Positions 47,932 through 57,500 of a stretch of 64,000 nucleotides of DNA are shown here, piece after piece (positions within the stretch are counted from its first letter, which is position 1; every line of letters starts with the position of its first letter). The stretch covers positions 1 through 64,000 of the forward strand of contig JAQTLU010000002.1 of assembly GCA_028714735.1 (NCBI GenBank), given 5' to 3'. The DNA comes from Gallionellaceae bacterium. GTDB taxonomy: Bacteria > Pseudomonadota > Gammaproteobacteria > Burkholderiales > Thiobacillaceae. The notes beneath the pieces were generated by a model. The model was given only the letters and a program-made list of their open reading frames with translations, did not search any database and was not told the origin of the DNA. A program made the translations under genes and the position numbers.

Positions 47932-50046
47932 ATGTCCACTAACCTGTTCCAGCGCACCCCCAGCCTGAACGGCGACGACCCCGAAGCCACGCGCCGGGAG
48001 ATCCGCGCCTATTTCCATGCCACCTGCGACCGCTACGAGCAGCTGTTCGAGACCCTGGCCGGCGACGCGGCGTATTACCTCAAGCCGATCCCGCTGCGCC
48101 ATCCGCTGATCTTCTACTACGGCCACACCGCCACCTTCTTCGTCAACAAGCTGGTCCTCGCCGGCCTGCTCGATACGCGCCTGGACCCGCGCCTGGAGTC
48201 CGTATTCGCGGTCGGCGTGGACGAGATGAGCTGGGACGACCTGGACGACGCCCACTACGACTGGCCCGCGGTGGCGGAGGTGCGCGACTACCGGCGCCGG
48301 ATGCGCGAGGCCGTCGACCGGCTAATCGAACGCCTGCCGCTGAACCTGCCGATCGGCTGGGACAGCGCCTGGTGGCCCATCCTCATGGCCATCGAGCACG
48401 AGCGCATCCATCTGGAGACCTCCTCGGTGCTGATCCGCCAGCATGATCTGCAATACGTCCGGCCCCATCCGGCCTGGCCGCCCTGCCGCGAGTCCGGCGA
48501 GCCGCCGGACAACGAATTGCTGCCGGTGCCGGACGGCGGGGTGACCCTGGGCAAGGACTGGGCCGACGATCCCCACTACGGTTGGGACAACGAGTACGGC
48601 CGCCATGCCGCCACGGTGCCGGCCTTCCTGGCCGCGCGCAGGCTGGTCTCCAACCGCGAGTTTCTCGGCTTCGTGGCGGCCGGGGGTTATGCCGAAGATG
48701 CCTTCTGGACCGAAGAGGGCCTGGCCTGGCGCGGGTTCAGCCGGGCCCGCCAGCCCGCCTTCTGGCTAAGGCGCGGCCAGGACTGGTCTCTGCGTTTGAT
48801 GCTGGAGGAGGTCCCCATGCCCTGGGACTGGCCGGTGGAGGTGAACTGCCACGAGGCCAGGGCGTTCTGTGCCTGGCAGGCCAAGCGCCTGGGCCGGCCG
48901 GTGCGCCTGCCCACGGAGGACGAGTGGTACCGCCTCTACGAGGTGGCCGGTCTGGCCGAGGTGCCGGTGGACCGGCCCGCCGACGCCAACCTGCACCTGG
49001 ACCACGGGGCCTCGCCCGGCCCGGTGCAGCGCTTCCGGCAGGGCGATTTCTGCGACGTGGCGGGCAATGTCTGGCAGTGGACCGAGACCCCGATCTATCC
49101 CTTCGAAGGCTTCCGGGTGCACCCGCTCTACGACGACTTCACGGTGCCGACCTACGACGGGCGCCACAACCTGATCAAGGGCGGCAGCTGGATATCCTGC
49201 GGCAACGAGAGCCTGAAAGCCGCCCGCTATGCCTTCCGCCGGCATTTCTTCCAGCACGCCGGCTTCCGCTATGTCGTGGCCGGCACGCCCGAGGCGCCGG
49301 TCGCGTCGCATTACGAAACCGACAAGCTGCTGTCCGAGTATGCCGAATTCCACTACGGCGACGAATGGTTCGGCGTCGCCAACTTCCCCAAGGCCCTGGC
49401 CGACCTGGCGGTCGGGGCCATGGCCGACCGGCCCAGGCGGCGTGCCCTGGACCTGGGTTGCGCGGCCGGGCGGGCCACATTCGAGCTGGCCCGGCACTTC
49501 GACCAGGTCACGGGTGTCGACTTTTCCGCCCGCTTCATCAACCTGGGCGTGCAGATCGCCGAACAGGGCGTGCTGCGCTACGTGCTCACGGACGAGGGCG
49601 AGCTGGTGTCCTACCGGGAACGCCGCCTGGCCGACCTGGGCCTGGACGCGGTGCGCGGCAAGGTCGAGTTCTGCCAGGGCGACGCCTGCAACCTGAAGCC
49701 GATTCATGCCGGCTACGACCTGATCCTGGCCGCCAACCTGATCGACCGCCTGTATGACCCGGCCAAGTTCCTGAGCACGGTGCACGAGCGCCTCAACCCC
49801 GGCGGGCTGTTGCTGATCGCCTCGCCCTACACCTGGCTGCCCGAGCACACCCCGCGCGAGGCCTGGCTGGGCGGCTACAAGAAGGACGGCGAGAGCTACA
49901 CCACCCTGGACGGCCTCAGGGACCTGCTCGGAAAGCACTTCCGCCTGGTCAAGGGGCCGCTCGACGTGCCCTTCGTGATCCGCGAGACCCGGCACAAGTT
50001 CCAGCACACCGTGTCCGAGGCGACCCTGTGGCAGCGGCTGGAGTGA
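47932..50046 (+). CDS. ovoA: 5-histidylcysteine sulfoxide synthase / 4-mercaptohistidine N1-methyltransferase
   Basis: 704 residues, three parts as in OvoA. DinB-like iron-site domain (about 20-180; IEHERIHLETSSVL gives the His-x3-His-x-Glu ligands), FGE-sulfatase-like domain (about 200-450; EYGRHAATVPAFLAARRLVSN, GDFCDVAGNVWQWTETPI, GGSWISCGNESLK) and a C-terminal SAM methyltransferase (ALDLGCAAGRATFELARHF near 503). It joins cysteine sulfur to histidine C5 with O2, and the last domain makes the N1-methyl group of ovothiol A, a strong thiol antioxidant. The lyase gene follows with overlapping GTGA. Confidence 0.95.
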   Translation: MSTNLFQRTPSLNGDDPEATRREIRAYFHATCDRYEQLFETLAGDAAYYLKPIPLRHPLIFYYGHTATFFVNKLVLAGLLDTRLDPRLESVFAVGVDEMSWDDLDDAHYDWPAVAEVRDYRRRMREAVDRLIERLPLNLPIGWDSAWWPILMAIEHERIHLETSSVLIRQHDLQYVRPHPAWPPCRESGEPPDNELLPVPDGGVTLGKDWADDPHYGWDNEYGRHAATVPAFLAARRLVSNREFLGFVAAGGYAEDAFWTEEGLAWRGFSRARQPAFWLRRGQDWSLRLMLEEVPMPWDWPVEVNCHEARAFCAWQAKRLGRPVRLPTEDEWYRLYEVAGLAEVPVDRPADANLHLDHGASPGPVQRFRQGDFCDVAGNVWQWTETPIYPFEGFRVHPLYDDFTVPTYDGRHNLIKGGSWISCGNESLKAARYAFRRHFFQHAGFRYVVAGTPEAPVASHYETDKLLSEYAEFHYGDEWFGVANFPKALADLAVGAMADRPRRRALDLGCAAGRATFELARHFDQVTGVDFSARFINLGVQIAEQGVLRYVLTDEGELVSYRERRLADLGLDAVRGKVEFCQGDACNLKPIHAGYDLILAANLIDRLYDPAKFLSTVHERLNPGGLLLIASPYTWLPEHTPREAWLGGYKKDGESYTTLDGLRDLLGKHFRLVKGPLDVPFVIRETRHKFQHTVSEATLWQRLE

Positions 50047-51218
50047 GCTTCGACTTCGACCGCGTCGTTCCCCGTGCCGGCACCGACTCGGTGAAATGGG
50101 ATGGCCGCGGGGGTTATTTCGGCACCGAGGACGTGTTGCCCATGTGGGTAGCGGACATGGATTTCGCTGCGCCGGTCGAGGTCACCCGGGCACTGGCCGC
50201 CCGTGCCGCGCACCCGGTCTATGGCTACACCCTGTATCCGGATGGCCTGTTCGAGGCCCTCGCGGAGTGGCTGCGGCAACGTCATGGCTGGCACATCGAG
50301 CGGGACTGGGTGCTATGGGCGCCGGGCGTGGTGCCGTCCCTGTTCGCGGCGGTCCAGGCCTTCGCCCGCCCCGACGAAGGCGTCATCGTCCAGCCGCCGG
50401 TCTATCACCCGTTCTTCTCGGCCATCGCGGAAACCGGCCGGCGCGTGGTCGAGAACCCATTGCGCCTGGCAGATGGCCGCTATGTCTTCGATCTCGACCA
50501 TCTGGAACGCTGCGCGGCGGACGGGGCCAGGCTGCTGCTGCTCTGCTCCCCCCACAATCCGGTCGGAAGGGTGTGGCGGCCGGATGAACTGGCGGCGGTA
50601 TTGGACATCACTCGCCGCCATGGGCTGACGGTGCTGTCCGACGAAATCCACCATGACCTGGTCTATCCCGGCGTGCACCATTACCCCTTGGCCACCCTGG
50701 CCGGCGACCCGGCCGACATCGTCACCGCCGTGGCCCCGAGCAAGACCTTCAATATTCCGGGGCTGGGGCTTTCCGCGCTGATCGTGCCGGACCCGGAACG
50801 CCGCGCCGCCTTGAAGCACGCCTTCGGCCAGTTGCATGTCAGCGCCAGCAATCCGTTCAGCGTCGCGGCGTTCGAGGCGGCCTACCGCAACGGTGGCCCC
50901 TGGCTCGACGCCCTCATGGCCTACCTGGCCGAAACGCGGGATTTCGTCCTCGACTTCGTCGCCGGCAACCTGCCGGGCATCGTGGCCGTCAAGCCGGAGG
51001 GCACCTACCTGATCTGGCTGGATTGCCGCGGACTGGGCCTGGACGACGCGGCGCTGCAGGATTTCTTCGTGCACAAGGCGCGGGTCGGCATGAACCCCGG
51101 CAGCGTGTTCGGCACCGGCGGCAGCGGCTTCATGCGCCTAAATATCGGTGCGCCGCGCGCGGTCGTGGCCGAGGCCCTGGCGCGGGTCGCGGCAGCCTTC
51201 GCAAGTTTGCAGGGTTGA
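50043..51218 (+). CDS. ovoB: PLP-dependent C-S lyase, probable ovothiol lyase OvoB (MalY/PatB type)
   Basis: 391 residues, fold type I PLP enzyme. DRVVPRAGTDSVKWDG and LPMWVADMDFAAP at the N-terminus are the MalY/PatB cystathionine-beta-lyase start. LCSPHNPVGRVW, LSDEIHHDLVYPG and the PLP Lys in APSKTFNIPGL follow. Directly after ovoA it most likely cleaves the histidyl-cysteine sulfoxide to 5-thiohistidine, the OvoB step. GTG at 50043 overlaps the ovoA stop; a GTG 5 codons earlier is also in frame. Other MalY-type activities are possible. Confidence 0.87.
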   Translation: MSFDFDRVVPRAGTDSVKWDGRGGYFGTEDVLPMWVADMDFAAPVEVTRALAARAAHPVYGYTLYPDGLFEALAEWLRQRHGWHIERDWVLWAPGVVPSLFAAVQAFARPDEGVIVQPPVYHPFFSAIAETGRRVVENPLRLADGRYVFDLDHLERCAADGARLLLLCSPHNPVGRVWRPDELAAVLDITRRHGLTVLSDEIHHDLVYPGVHHYPLATLAGDPADIVTAVAPSKTFNIPGLGLSALIVPDPERRAALKHAFGQLHVSASNPFSVAAFEAAYRNGGPWLDALMAYLAETRDFVLDFVAGNLPGIVAVKPEGTYLIWLDCRGLGLDDAALQDFFVHKARVGMNPGSVFGTGGSGFMRLNIGAPRAVVAEALARVAAAFASLQG

Positions 51219-51635
51219 TTGCGGAATGGCATTGCTGTTGACCGGAAATGGATCGCAATGCAGCCATGGTCTTGGTAACCCCATCGGCCATAGCTGACGG
51301 CGATGCTTTGAAACTCCAGGATATCTAACTCGGAAAGCGGCCGTGCATAAGGTTCAGTGCCTACCGGTTTGCTGACCTCTGATCATTTCCGAAAAAACCA
51401 TTGATCAAGTGATTTGATCAACTATAAAGAACTTCGTGTGTATACAAATGAGAATGAAGATCAATACATAAATGCTCCGCACCCTAGGCTCCAGCGTGCC
51501 AGTGCGGCGCACGGTTGAAGGGATCGTCTATCTCGAAATTTTAAATCTGCCTCCATCAGAGGTGGTGGTCCTAGCAGACCGGACGCATGCCGAAGTGGGT
51601 GCAGTGGTTTCCAGAATGGAAGGACTCGAGCCCGC
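51219..51635 (+). other. intergenic spacer (417 bp) before the patatin gene
   Basis: Markedly AT-richer than its surroundings between about 51370 and 51480. It contains two TTGATCAA palindromes and a TATAAA-like run (51423-51428), so it is likely the promoter region of the patatin/KAP unit. An open frame at 51472 with a few plausible residues runs out of frame into the patatin gene and is probably chance. No terminator hairpin was found after ovoB. Confidence 0.45.
51401..51421. repeat. tandem TTGATCAA palindromes
   Basis: Two identical 8-base palindromes (51401-51408 and 51414-51421), 13 bases centre to centre, just before a TATAAA-like element. This is the layout of an operator for a dimeric or tetrameric regulator. 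It does not fit the FNR half-site spacing (TTGAT-N4-ATCAA). Confidence 0.45.
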
Positions 51636-54350
51636 ATGGCAAACACCGAAACTCAGATTCAGACCGAGCAGGCCATGCTCAGGGAAGAGATGGAGCACAT
51701 CCGCGGCCTTCGCGGCGACGACGCGGGGTTCATCGGCATCTGCCTCTCGGGCGGTGGCATCCGCAGCGCCACCTTCAACCTGGGTATTCTCCAGTCCCTG
51801 GCGCACCAGGACATGCTGCAGCCGATCGATTACATGTCGACCGTGTCAGGCGGGGGATACATCGGTGCCTGGCTTTCGGCGCTGATCTATCGCTCACCCG
51901 ACGGCCTGGCTGGCGCCCAGGAAGTCCTTCATCCGAAGCAACGAACCGGCGAGGAAGCGCCGCCACTGCGATTTCTGCGCCGTTACAGCAACTACCTCAC
52001 GCCGAAGGTGGGACTTTCCGGCGACACCCTGGCGGCAATAGCGACCTATCTGCGCAACTTCGGCCTCAACCTGATTCCCCTCGTGGCCCTGGGCGCGGCA
52101 TTCATCTTCGTCATGTACCTGCTTGCGCAGGCCGCTTCGATGCTGGATGCACGTGCCGCCGGCTTGAGCCTGCTCTGGCCGGCGCTGGTGCTGCTCGTGC
52201 TGGCGGTGTGGAGTGCAGCCGCAGGTCTTGCCACCACATCCTCGCATGTTCTGCAGGCGTGGGCGGCGCAGCCGGCATGGGCCTGGATGGTACTGGTTCC
52301 CGCCGGTGTCGCCGGCATCCTGGTTGCGCTCACCATGATGCGTGGCGAACTGGCCGATTTGGAGAGAACGACCTGGGTGTTGGCCTGCGTTGTGGCGTAC
52401 GGCATTGCCTGGGCGGGCGGTTATCTGATCTGGATGTGGCGCAGCAACAAGACTGGTGCCGGCATCAGCCGCCGTATCGACAAGGTCATGCTGATTCCCA
52501 TGACCCTGCTCACAGGCGCCGTCGCCGGCTGGCTGCTGAGCATCGCCAATAGGGTGGTACGGTCACTGCCCGGTTCGGCCACCGGCAGTCTGGAGCAGGC
52601 CTGGTGGACGATGGCCCTGGGCTCGCCACTGGTGATTCTGTGTTTCGCCAGCGTAATTGCCCTGCATATCGGTCTGTTGCGCCGCATTCTTTCGCACGAG
52701 GCACGGGAATGGTGGAGCCGCCTCGGCGGTCTGTTTCTGGCCGCGGCTACGGTCTGGGCCATTGCCTTCATGCTGGCCGGCCTTGCGCCAACACTCGCGA
52801 TCCGGGCGCAAGGCTGGATTGTGCAGGCGGGCGGCATCTGGGCAGTGCTCACCACAATCGGGGTATGGCTGGCCAAAAGCCCATTAAGCGGCGGTGAAAA
52901 AAGCCAGCGCTGGGTCGACATCGCGGTGCGCGCCACGCCTTACCTGTTTCTGACTGGTTTCGCCACCGGGCTCTCGGCCCTGGTGTATTTCATTTTCGCC
53001 AACCATTATTGTGACGCCTGCGTGCCGGTGCATGCGCTAGCGCCCACGGCCGTTACTACGGCCTGCCCGCTTTGCACGGAAACAAAAAATCTGGCGCGGG
53101 ATTTCCTCAGCATCGCGCGGGATGTGTTCGCCAACATGGCGAATTTCGACCGGCAAGACCTTTTGCTCGCCCTGGCAGGTTGCCTGGGCGTCTTTCTGCT
53201 CGCCGGCTGGCGCATCGATATCAATCTATTTTCCCTGCACAACTTCTATCGCAACCGGCTAACCAGGGCTTACCTGGGCGCATCGAACTACCCTGATCGG
53301 CGAAGCCACCCATTCACCGGTTTTTCCCCGGATGACGATCTGCGCCTATGCTGCCTGAGCCAGCAACGCCCGTTCCACATCTTCAACACCGCACTCAACC
53401 TGTCAGGTGGCGATGAACTCGCCTGGCAGACCCGGCGCTCCGCCTCATTCACCTTCACACCGCTGCATTGCGGCTTCGAATACCGCGCCACGCGGACGAC
53501 GGACGGGGTGGAACAGGATTCCATGCCTTTGGGCGGCTATCGCCCGACGGCGCATTACCAAAGCCGGTGGGGCGCCTATATGGGCAGCGCGATGAGCATT
53601 TCCGGCGCCGCGGCTAGCCCCCTGTCCGGCTATCACACGTCGCCCGCACTGGCGGCGCTGATGACCATTTTCAACGTGCGCCTGGGGCAATGGATGGGCA
53701 ATCCGGCCGACCCGGAAGCCTGGGAGTTTTCAGCGCCGAGCTTCGGCGGTCGTTATCTGCTCAAGGAACTCACGGCAACCGCCGATGCGTATGCAAAGTT
53801 CCTCTATCTTTCCGATGGCGGCCATTTCGAGAACCTGGGCATCTACGAACTGGTACGTCGGCGCTGTCGGTTGATCGTGGCGGTGGATGCCGGCTGCGAT
53901 CCCGACTATGCCTTCGACGATCTCGCCAACGCCATACGCAAGTGCAGCATCGATCTCGGCGCCGAGATCTGCATCAATGTCGACTCGATAAGACCCAGGA
54001 ACGCTTTCAAACATACCGCTGCCCACCACGCTGCCGGCGTCATCAGCTTTGCCGACGGCAGTGAAGGCGTGCTGTTGTACATCAAGGCGTCGCTCACCGG
54101 CGGAGAAGAGCCTGACATTCTCAACTACGCCGCCAACCACAAGGCTTTCCCGCACGACACGACTGCCGACCAGTGTTTCGATGAGGATCAGTTCGAGAGC
54201 TACCGCAAGCTGGGCAAGCATATTGGCGATGAACTGTTCTATGCAATCCGCAACGCCGCCGAATTGGAGGATGGCGGTTTCGATGCCGATGCGTTTTTCG
54301 CGCAGGTGGCGAAGATGGCGACCACACCACGTGAGAAAGGCGACGCATGA
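51636..54350 (+). CDS. membrane-embedded patatin-like phospholipase
   Basis: 904 residues. The patatin active-site parts lie far apart: the oxyanion loop SGGGIRSATFNLGIL near residue 37 and the nucleophile Ser in STVSGGGYIGAWL near 71 at the front, but the catalytic-type Asp in LSDGGHFENLG near 727 at the back. Between them are about ten membrane spans (about 135-480) and a Cys-rich loop near 450-475 (two CxxC-like pairs: HYCDACV and ACPLC). It should cleave membrane phospholipids from within the inner membrane. The next gene on the strand is the KAP NTPase, 238 bases on. A GGAAGGA ribosome site precedes the ATG. Confidence 0.85.
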   Translation: MANTETQIQTEQAMLREEMEHIRGLRGDDAGFIGICLSGGGIRSATFNLGILQSLAHQDMLQPIDYMSTVSGGGYIGAWLSALIYRSPDGLAGAQEVLHPKQRTGEEAPPLRFLRRYSNYLTPKVGLSGDTLAAIATYLRNFGLNLIPLVALGAAFIFVMYLLAQAASMLDARAAGLSLLWPALVLLVLAVWSAAAGLATTSSHVLQAWAAQPAWAWMVLVPAGVAGILVALTMMRGELADLERTTWVLACVVAYGIAWAGGYLIWMWRSNKTGAGISRRIDKVMLIPMTLLTGAVAGWLLSIANRVVRSLPGSATGSLEQAWWTMALGSPLVILCFASVIALHIGLLRRILSHEAREWWSRLGGLFLAAATVWAIAFMLAGLAPTLAIRAQGWIVQAGGIWAVLTTIGVWLAKSPLSGGEKSQRWVDIAVRATPYLFLTGFATGLSALVYFIFANHYCDACVPVHALAPTAVTTACPLCTETKNLARDFLSIARDVFANMANFDRQDLLLALAGCLGVFLLAGWRIDINLFSLHNFYRNRLTRAYLGASNYPDRRSHPFTGFSPDDDLRLCCLSQQRPFHIFNTALNLSGGDELAWQTRRSASFTFTPLHCGFEYRATRTTDGVEQDSMPLGGYRPTAHYQSRWGAYMGSAMSISGAAASPLSGYHTSPALAALMTIFNVRLGQWMGNPADPEAWEFSAPSFGGRYLLKELTATADAYAKFLYLSDGGHFENLGIYELVRRRCRLIVAVDAGCDPDYAFDDLANAIRKCSIDLGAEICINVDSIRPRNAFKHTAAHHAAGVISFADGSEGVLLYIKASLTGGEEPDILNYAANHKAFPHDTTADQCFDEDQFESYRKLGKHIGDELFYAIRNAAELEDGGFDADAFFAQVAKMATTPREKGDA

Positions 54351-54588
54351 TCCAACTTGATTCCCAAATTTTCGCTATTCCGATGCAAAGCATGCATGGA
54401 CGCTCGCGCGCGCAAGCCGCTCAGGACGATGCTGAACCCGGCTCAGGTACGGGGAACGGCGGCCTGCACCACGATTTGTTGCCTGGTCATGGCCTGCCTG
54501 CTAGGCGTATGTGGCGGCGGCAGGCTGGCGCCGCTCAAGGCGAAATCATGCAAAGTCGATTTGGGCCACCCCGCACCGAGTCACCACC

Positions 54589-57500
54589 ATGGCCGGCAAG
54601 TCCGCGCAAACCCCAGAGGTAAAAACCGAGGCGTTCACCGGTTTCTCGGCGCAAACCGCCGGGCAACCGGAAGCCATGCCGGGCAAGCGTGTCCCTGCTC
54701 TGGCGACCACACTGATCGGCGTCGTGTTCATCCTGGCGGCGTTGCTCGGCGCCTGGATGCAACCGCTACGTCCCCTTCCGCGCGTGTCGACGGCGATATT
54801 GACGCCTGGCGATTTCGACTGGTGGCGCTATCCACTGGAATCGAATCCAGCGCTGCGCCTGCCGGTTATCCAGGGCAGGCTGTTTGGCGTGCATGCGCTG
54901 GCGGACGGCAAACAGATCTGGGTGGCAGGGGAAGGCGGCTTGATCCTGCATTCGCCGGATGGCGGCGACACCTGGCAGCAGCAGCATCCCAAGCCGGCCG
55001 CGCTCGCCAAGCCATCAAGCGCGGCCAGTGCCAGCCTGATCGGCAGCGCTTATGCCATGGACCCGCGTCAGCAGGCCAACGCGCCACAGGTGCAGCAGAC
55101 CGGGCCGGCGGCAATTCCCGACTCGATATCCAACCAGATGTATAGCGAACCCAGCAAGAAACAGCCCGACAGCAAAATCGAGCAGCTACCCGTCGCGCCC
55201 GCGGCCAAACCTAGACCGGTGATTCTGCCCAGCAGGAACAAGGCCGCTGTCGCCAAATCTGCGGTTGCCAAGCCAGCCATGCCGCCAGAGATCAAACCAC
55301 CGCCCGACGATGTTGATCTCTACACGGTATTCTTCCTGGATGCGAAGCTAGGCTGGGCGGCGGGGGATCAGGGCAAGGTCTGGTTTACGGGCGACGGCGG
55401 CGAAAACTGGCAGGCCAGTTTCGTGGGCGAGCGGGTGAGCATCCGCCATATTGAATTCGCCGATGGCTACGTTCTTGCGCTCAGCCCGCAACCAGGTGTG
55501 TTCTGGAGCAGAATCGATTCCGACAGTTGGAAACCCTACCAGCTGTTACCAGCCGAAGCAGCCCGCAATCTGGCGTCACTGAATCCCGACAAGGCAAAGG
55601 TTTCGATCCGGGCGGAGAACCGCGTGTACACAGGCCCCGGTGGCAGGTGGCAGGTCGGCCCCCGAGGCGTCATACGATTCTCCAAGGAAGCGGATGCAGC
55701 GCCTGAGGTCTGGCAATCCCGGCCGAGCGGCACCGATTCCGATCTATACGGCATTGCCTTCGCCGACGCGCAACGCGGCTGGGCAGTGGGCGATGCCGGC
55801 ACTATCCTGAACAGCGACGACGGCGGCCAGACCTGGCGCGCCCAGACCGGCGGCGAGCAAGCGCGGGCGGCCAGACGCTCGGGCCTTGAAAACCGGATTT
55901 ACCCGGCGCCCTGGACTTGGCTAACGTTGCTGCTCGGCATGGGCCTGCTGGCCTCGGGTGCGCGGCATATTCAACTTTCCGGTGGCGAAACTGCAGATCA
56001 ATCTGCTGGCATCGCAGGCCTGTTCGTCTCCGACCAGCCGCTGAAACCGGGCGATACCGACCATCTCGGTCATGGCCAAATCGCCCGGGGTCTGGCGGAT
56101 TTCATCCGCAACCGCAACACCGAACCCGGCCTGACCCTGGCGGTGACCGGTTCCTGGGGCAGCGGCAAGAGTTCGATCATGCGCTTGCTGGAGGACGACC
56201 TGAAACGGGCCGGGTTCCGCCCGGCCTGGTTCAATGCCTGGCACCATCAGCAGGAGGGCCGCCAGCTCGCATCCATGTTTAATACCATCCGCAGGCAGGC
56301 GGTGCCGTTCATCCTGACCCCCGCCGCCTGGCGGGTGCGCGCGGCGCTGTACTGGAATCGGGGCTGGTTATATCGGCTACTCGCCCTCGGCGTGGTCGGC
56401 CTGATCCTGCTCGGGGTATTCGAAACGCACGGCAGGAATGCCCCGTTCGCCCTGCTGCGCCAGGCCGTGATCGGCGCGTTGATGGATGTGCGGCCTGTGG
56501 TGATCACTTCCGCCAGCATGAAAAAACTGACGGATGGCGGCGTCCTCAAGCAGTCCACATTGGCGACGCTGTCCAGCCGCATGGTCTGGCAGCCGCAAAC
56601 AGCGGAGGAAGCCTGTCGCGAGGTCGGAGGCGGCGATTGCCGCTTCGACAATATCGACCAGTTGTATGCCAGCCTGAACAAAGCCTTGGCCGATGCGCAA
56701 CCGGCCAACCAGGCAAAGCCCACGCTGGCTGATACTGGACTGACTGACGAGGAAAAACTGGCACTGGCGGACGCCGCGCAGCATCTGGGGAATTCGCCCC
56801 AGACCATGCTCGGCGTGCTGCTCGGCGCCCTGGTCATTCCCCTGCTGCTGGGCAAGGGCCTGGCGGTTTATGGGCTGAACTATCTGGACCTGTTCAAACG
56901 CCTGTTGCCGGAGCGCGGCAAGATGGAAGGCAAGGAAGCCGTCGGCACGATGGAGAATTTCCGGTTCGAATTCTGCAATCTGACCCAGGCGCTGGACGGC
57001 CGGCTGGTGTTGTTCATCGACGATCTGGATCGCTGTGACTGCGCCACCGTACGCGAGGTGCTTGAACTGGTGAATTACCTGGCCAGCGTCGGCCAGTGCT
57101 TCCTGGTGCTGGGTATAGCGATGGAACACGTCGCCTGCTGCATCGAGCCAAAGAGTCCGAAACTGGCGACCGATGGCTATGCCATGCAATATCTGAAGAA
57201 GCTGGTGAACATCGAAGTGCCGGTGCCGAAAGCCGATATGAACGGCATCCGCGCGATGCTGGAGAACCAGGCGCAAACCATCGAGCGGCCGGCCGATAAG
57301 CAATCAGCCCGGCGCTGGGCGGCCTGGGGGCTATCGCTGGCCATTTTGATCGGCCTCACCTGGGGCATGAATCGAGCCTGGACGCAATGGCATCTGCCCC
57401 CCGAGGCAAAAACCTTCCGGGCTGTGGCCCAGGCCAGCGCGCTCGCGCAGGTCGAGCCAGTTGCCACCCGCACCGGGGCTGCTGTGCCGCCACCGATCCA

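Noticed and set aside
51401-51421. FNR/CRP-type site
   Set aside because: Half-sites TTGAT and ATCAA are not 4 bases apart in any arrangement of this repeat.
51472-51885. Open frame overlapping the start of the patatin gene
   Set aside because: It shares about 250 bases out of frame with the well-supported patatin start; the rest is too short and has no family pattern.
54429-54588. Lipoprotein-like opening (ICCLVMACLLGVC) between the patatin and KAP genes
   Set aside because: The frame does not end before the KAP gene but runs more than 500 bases inside it; no ribosome site. Could be a relic, not a gene.
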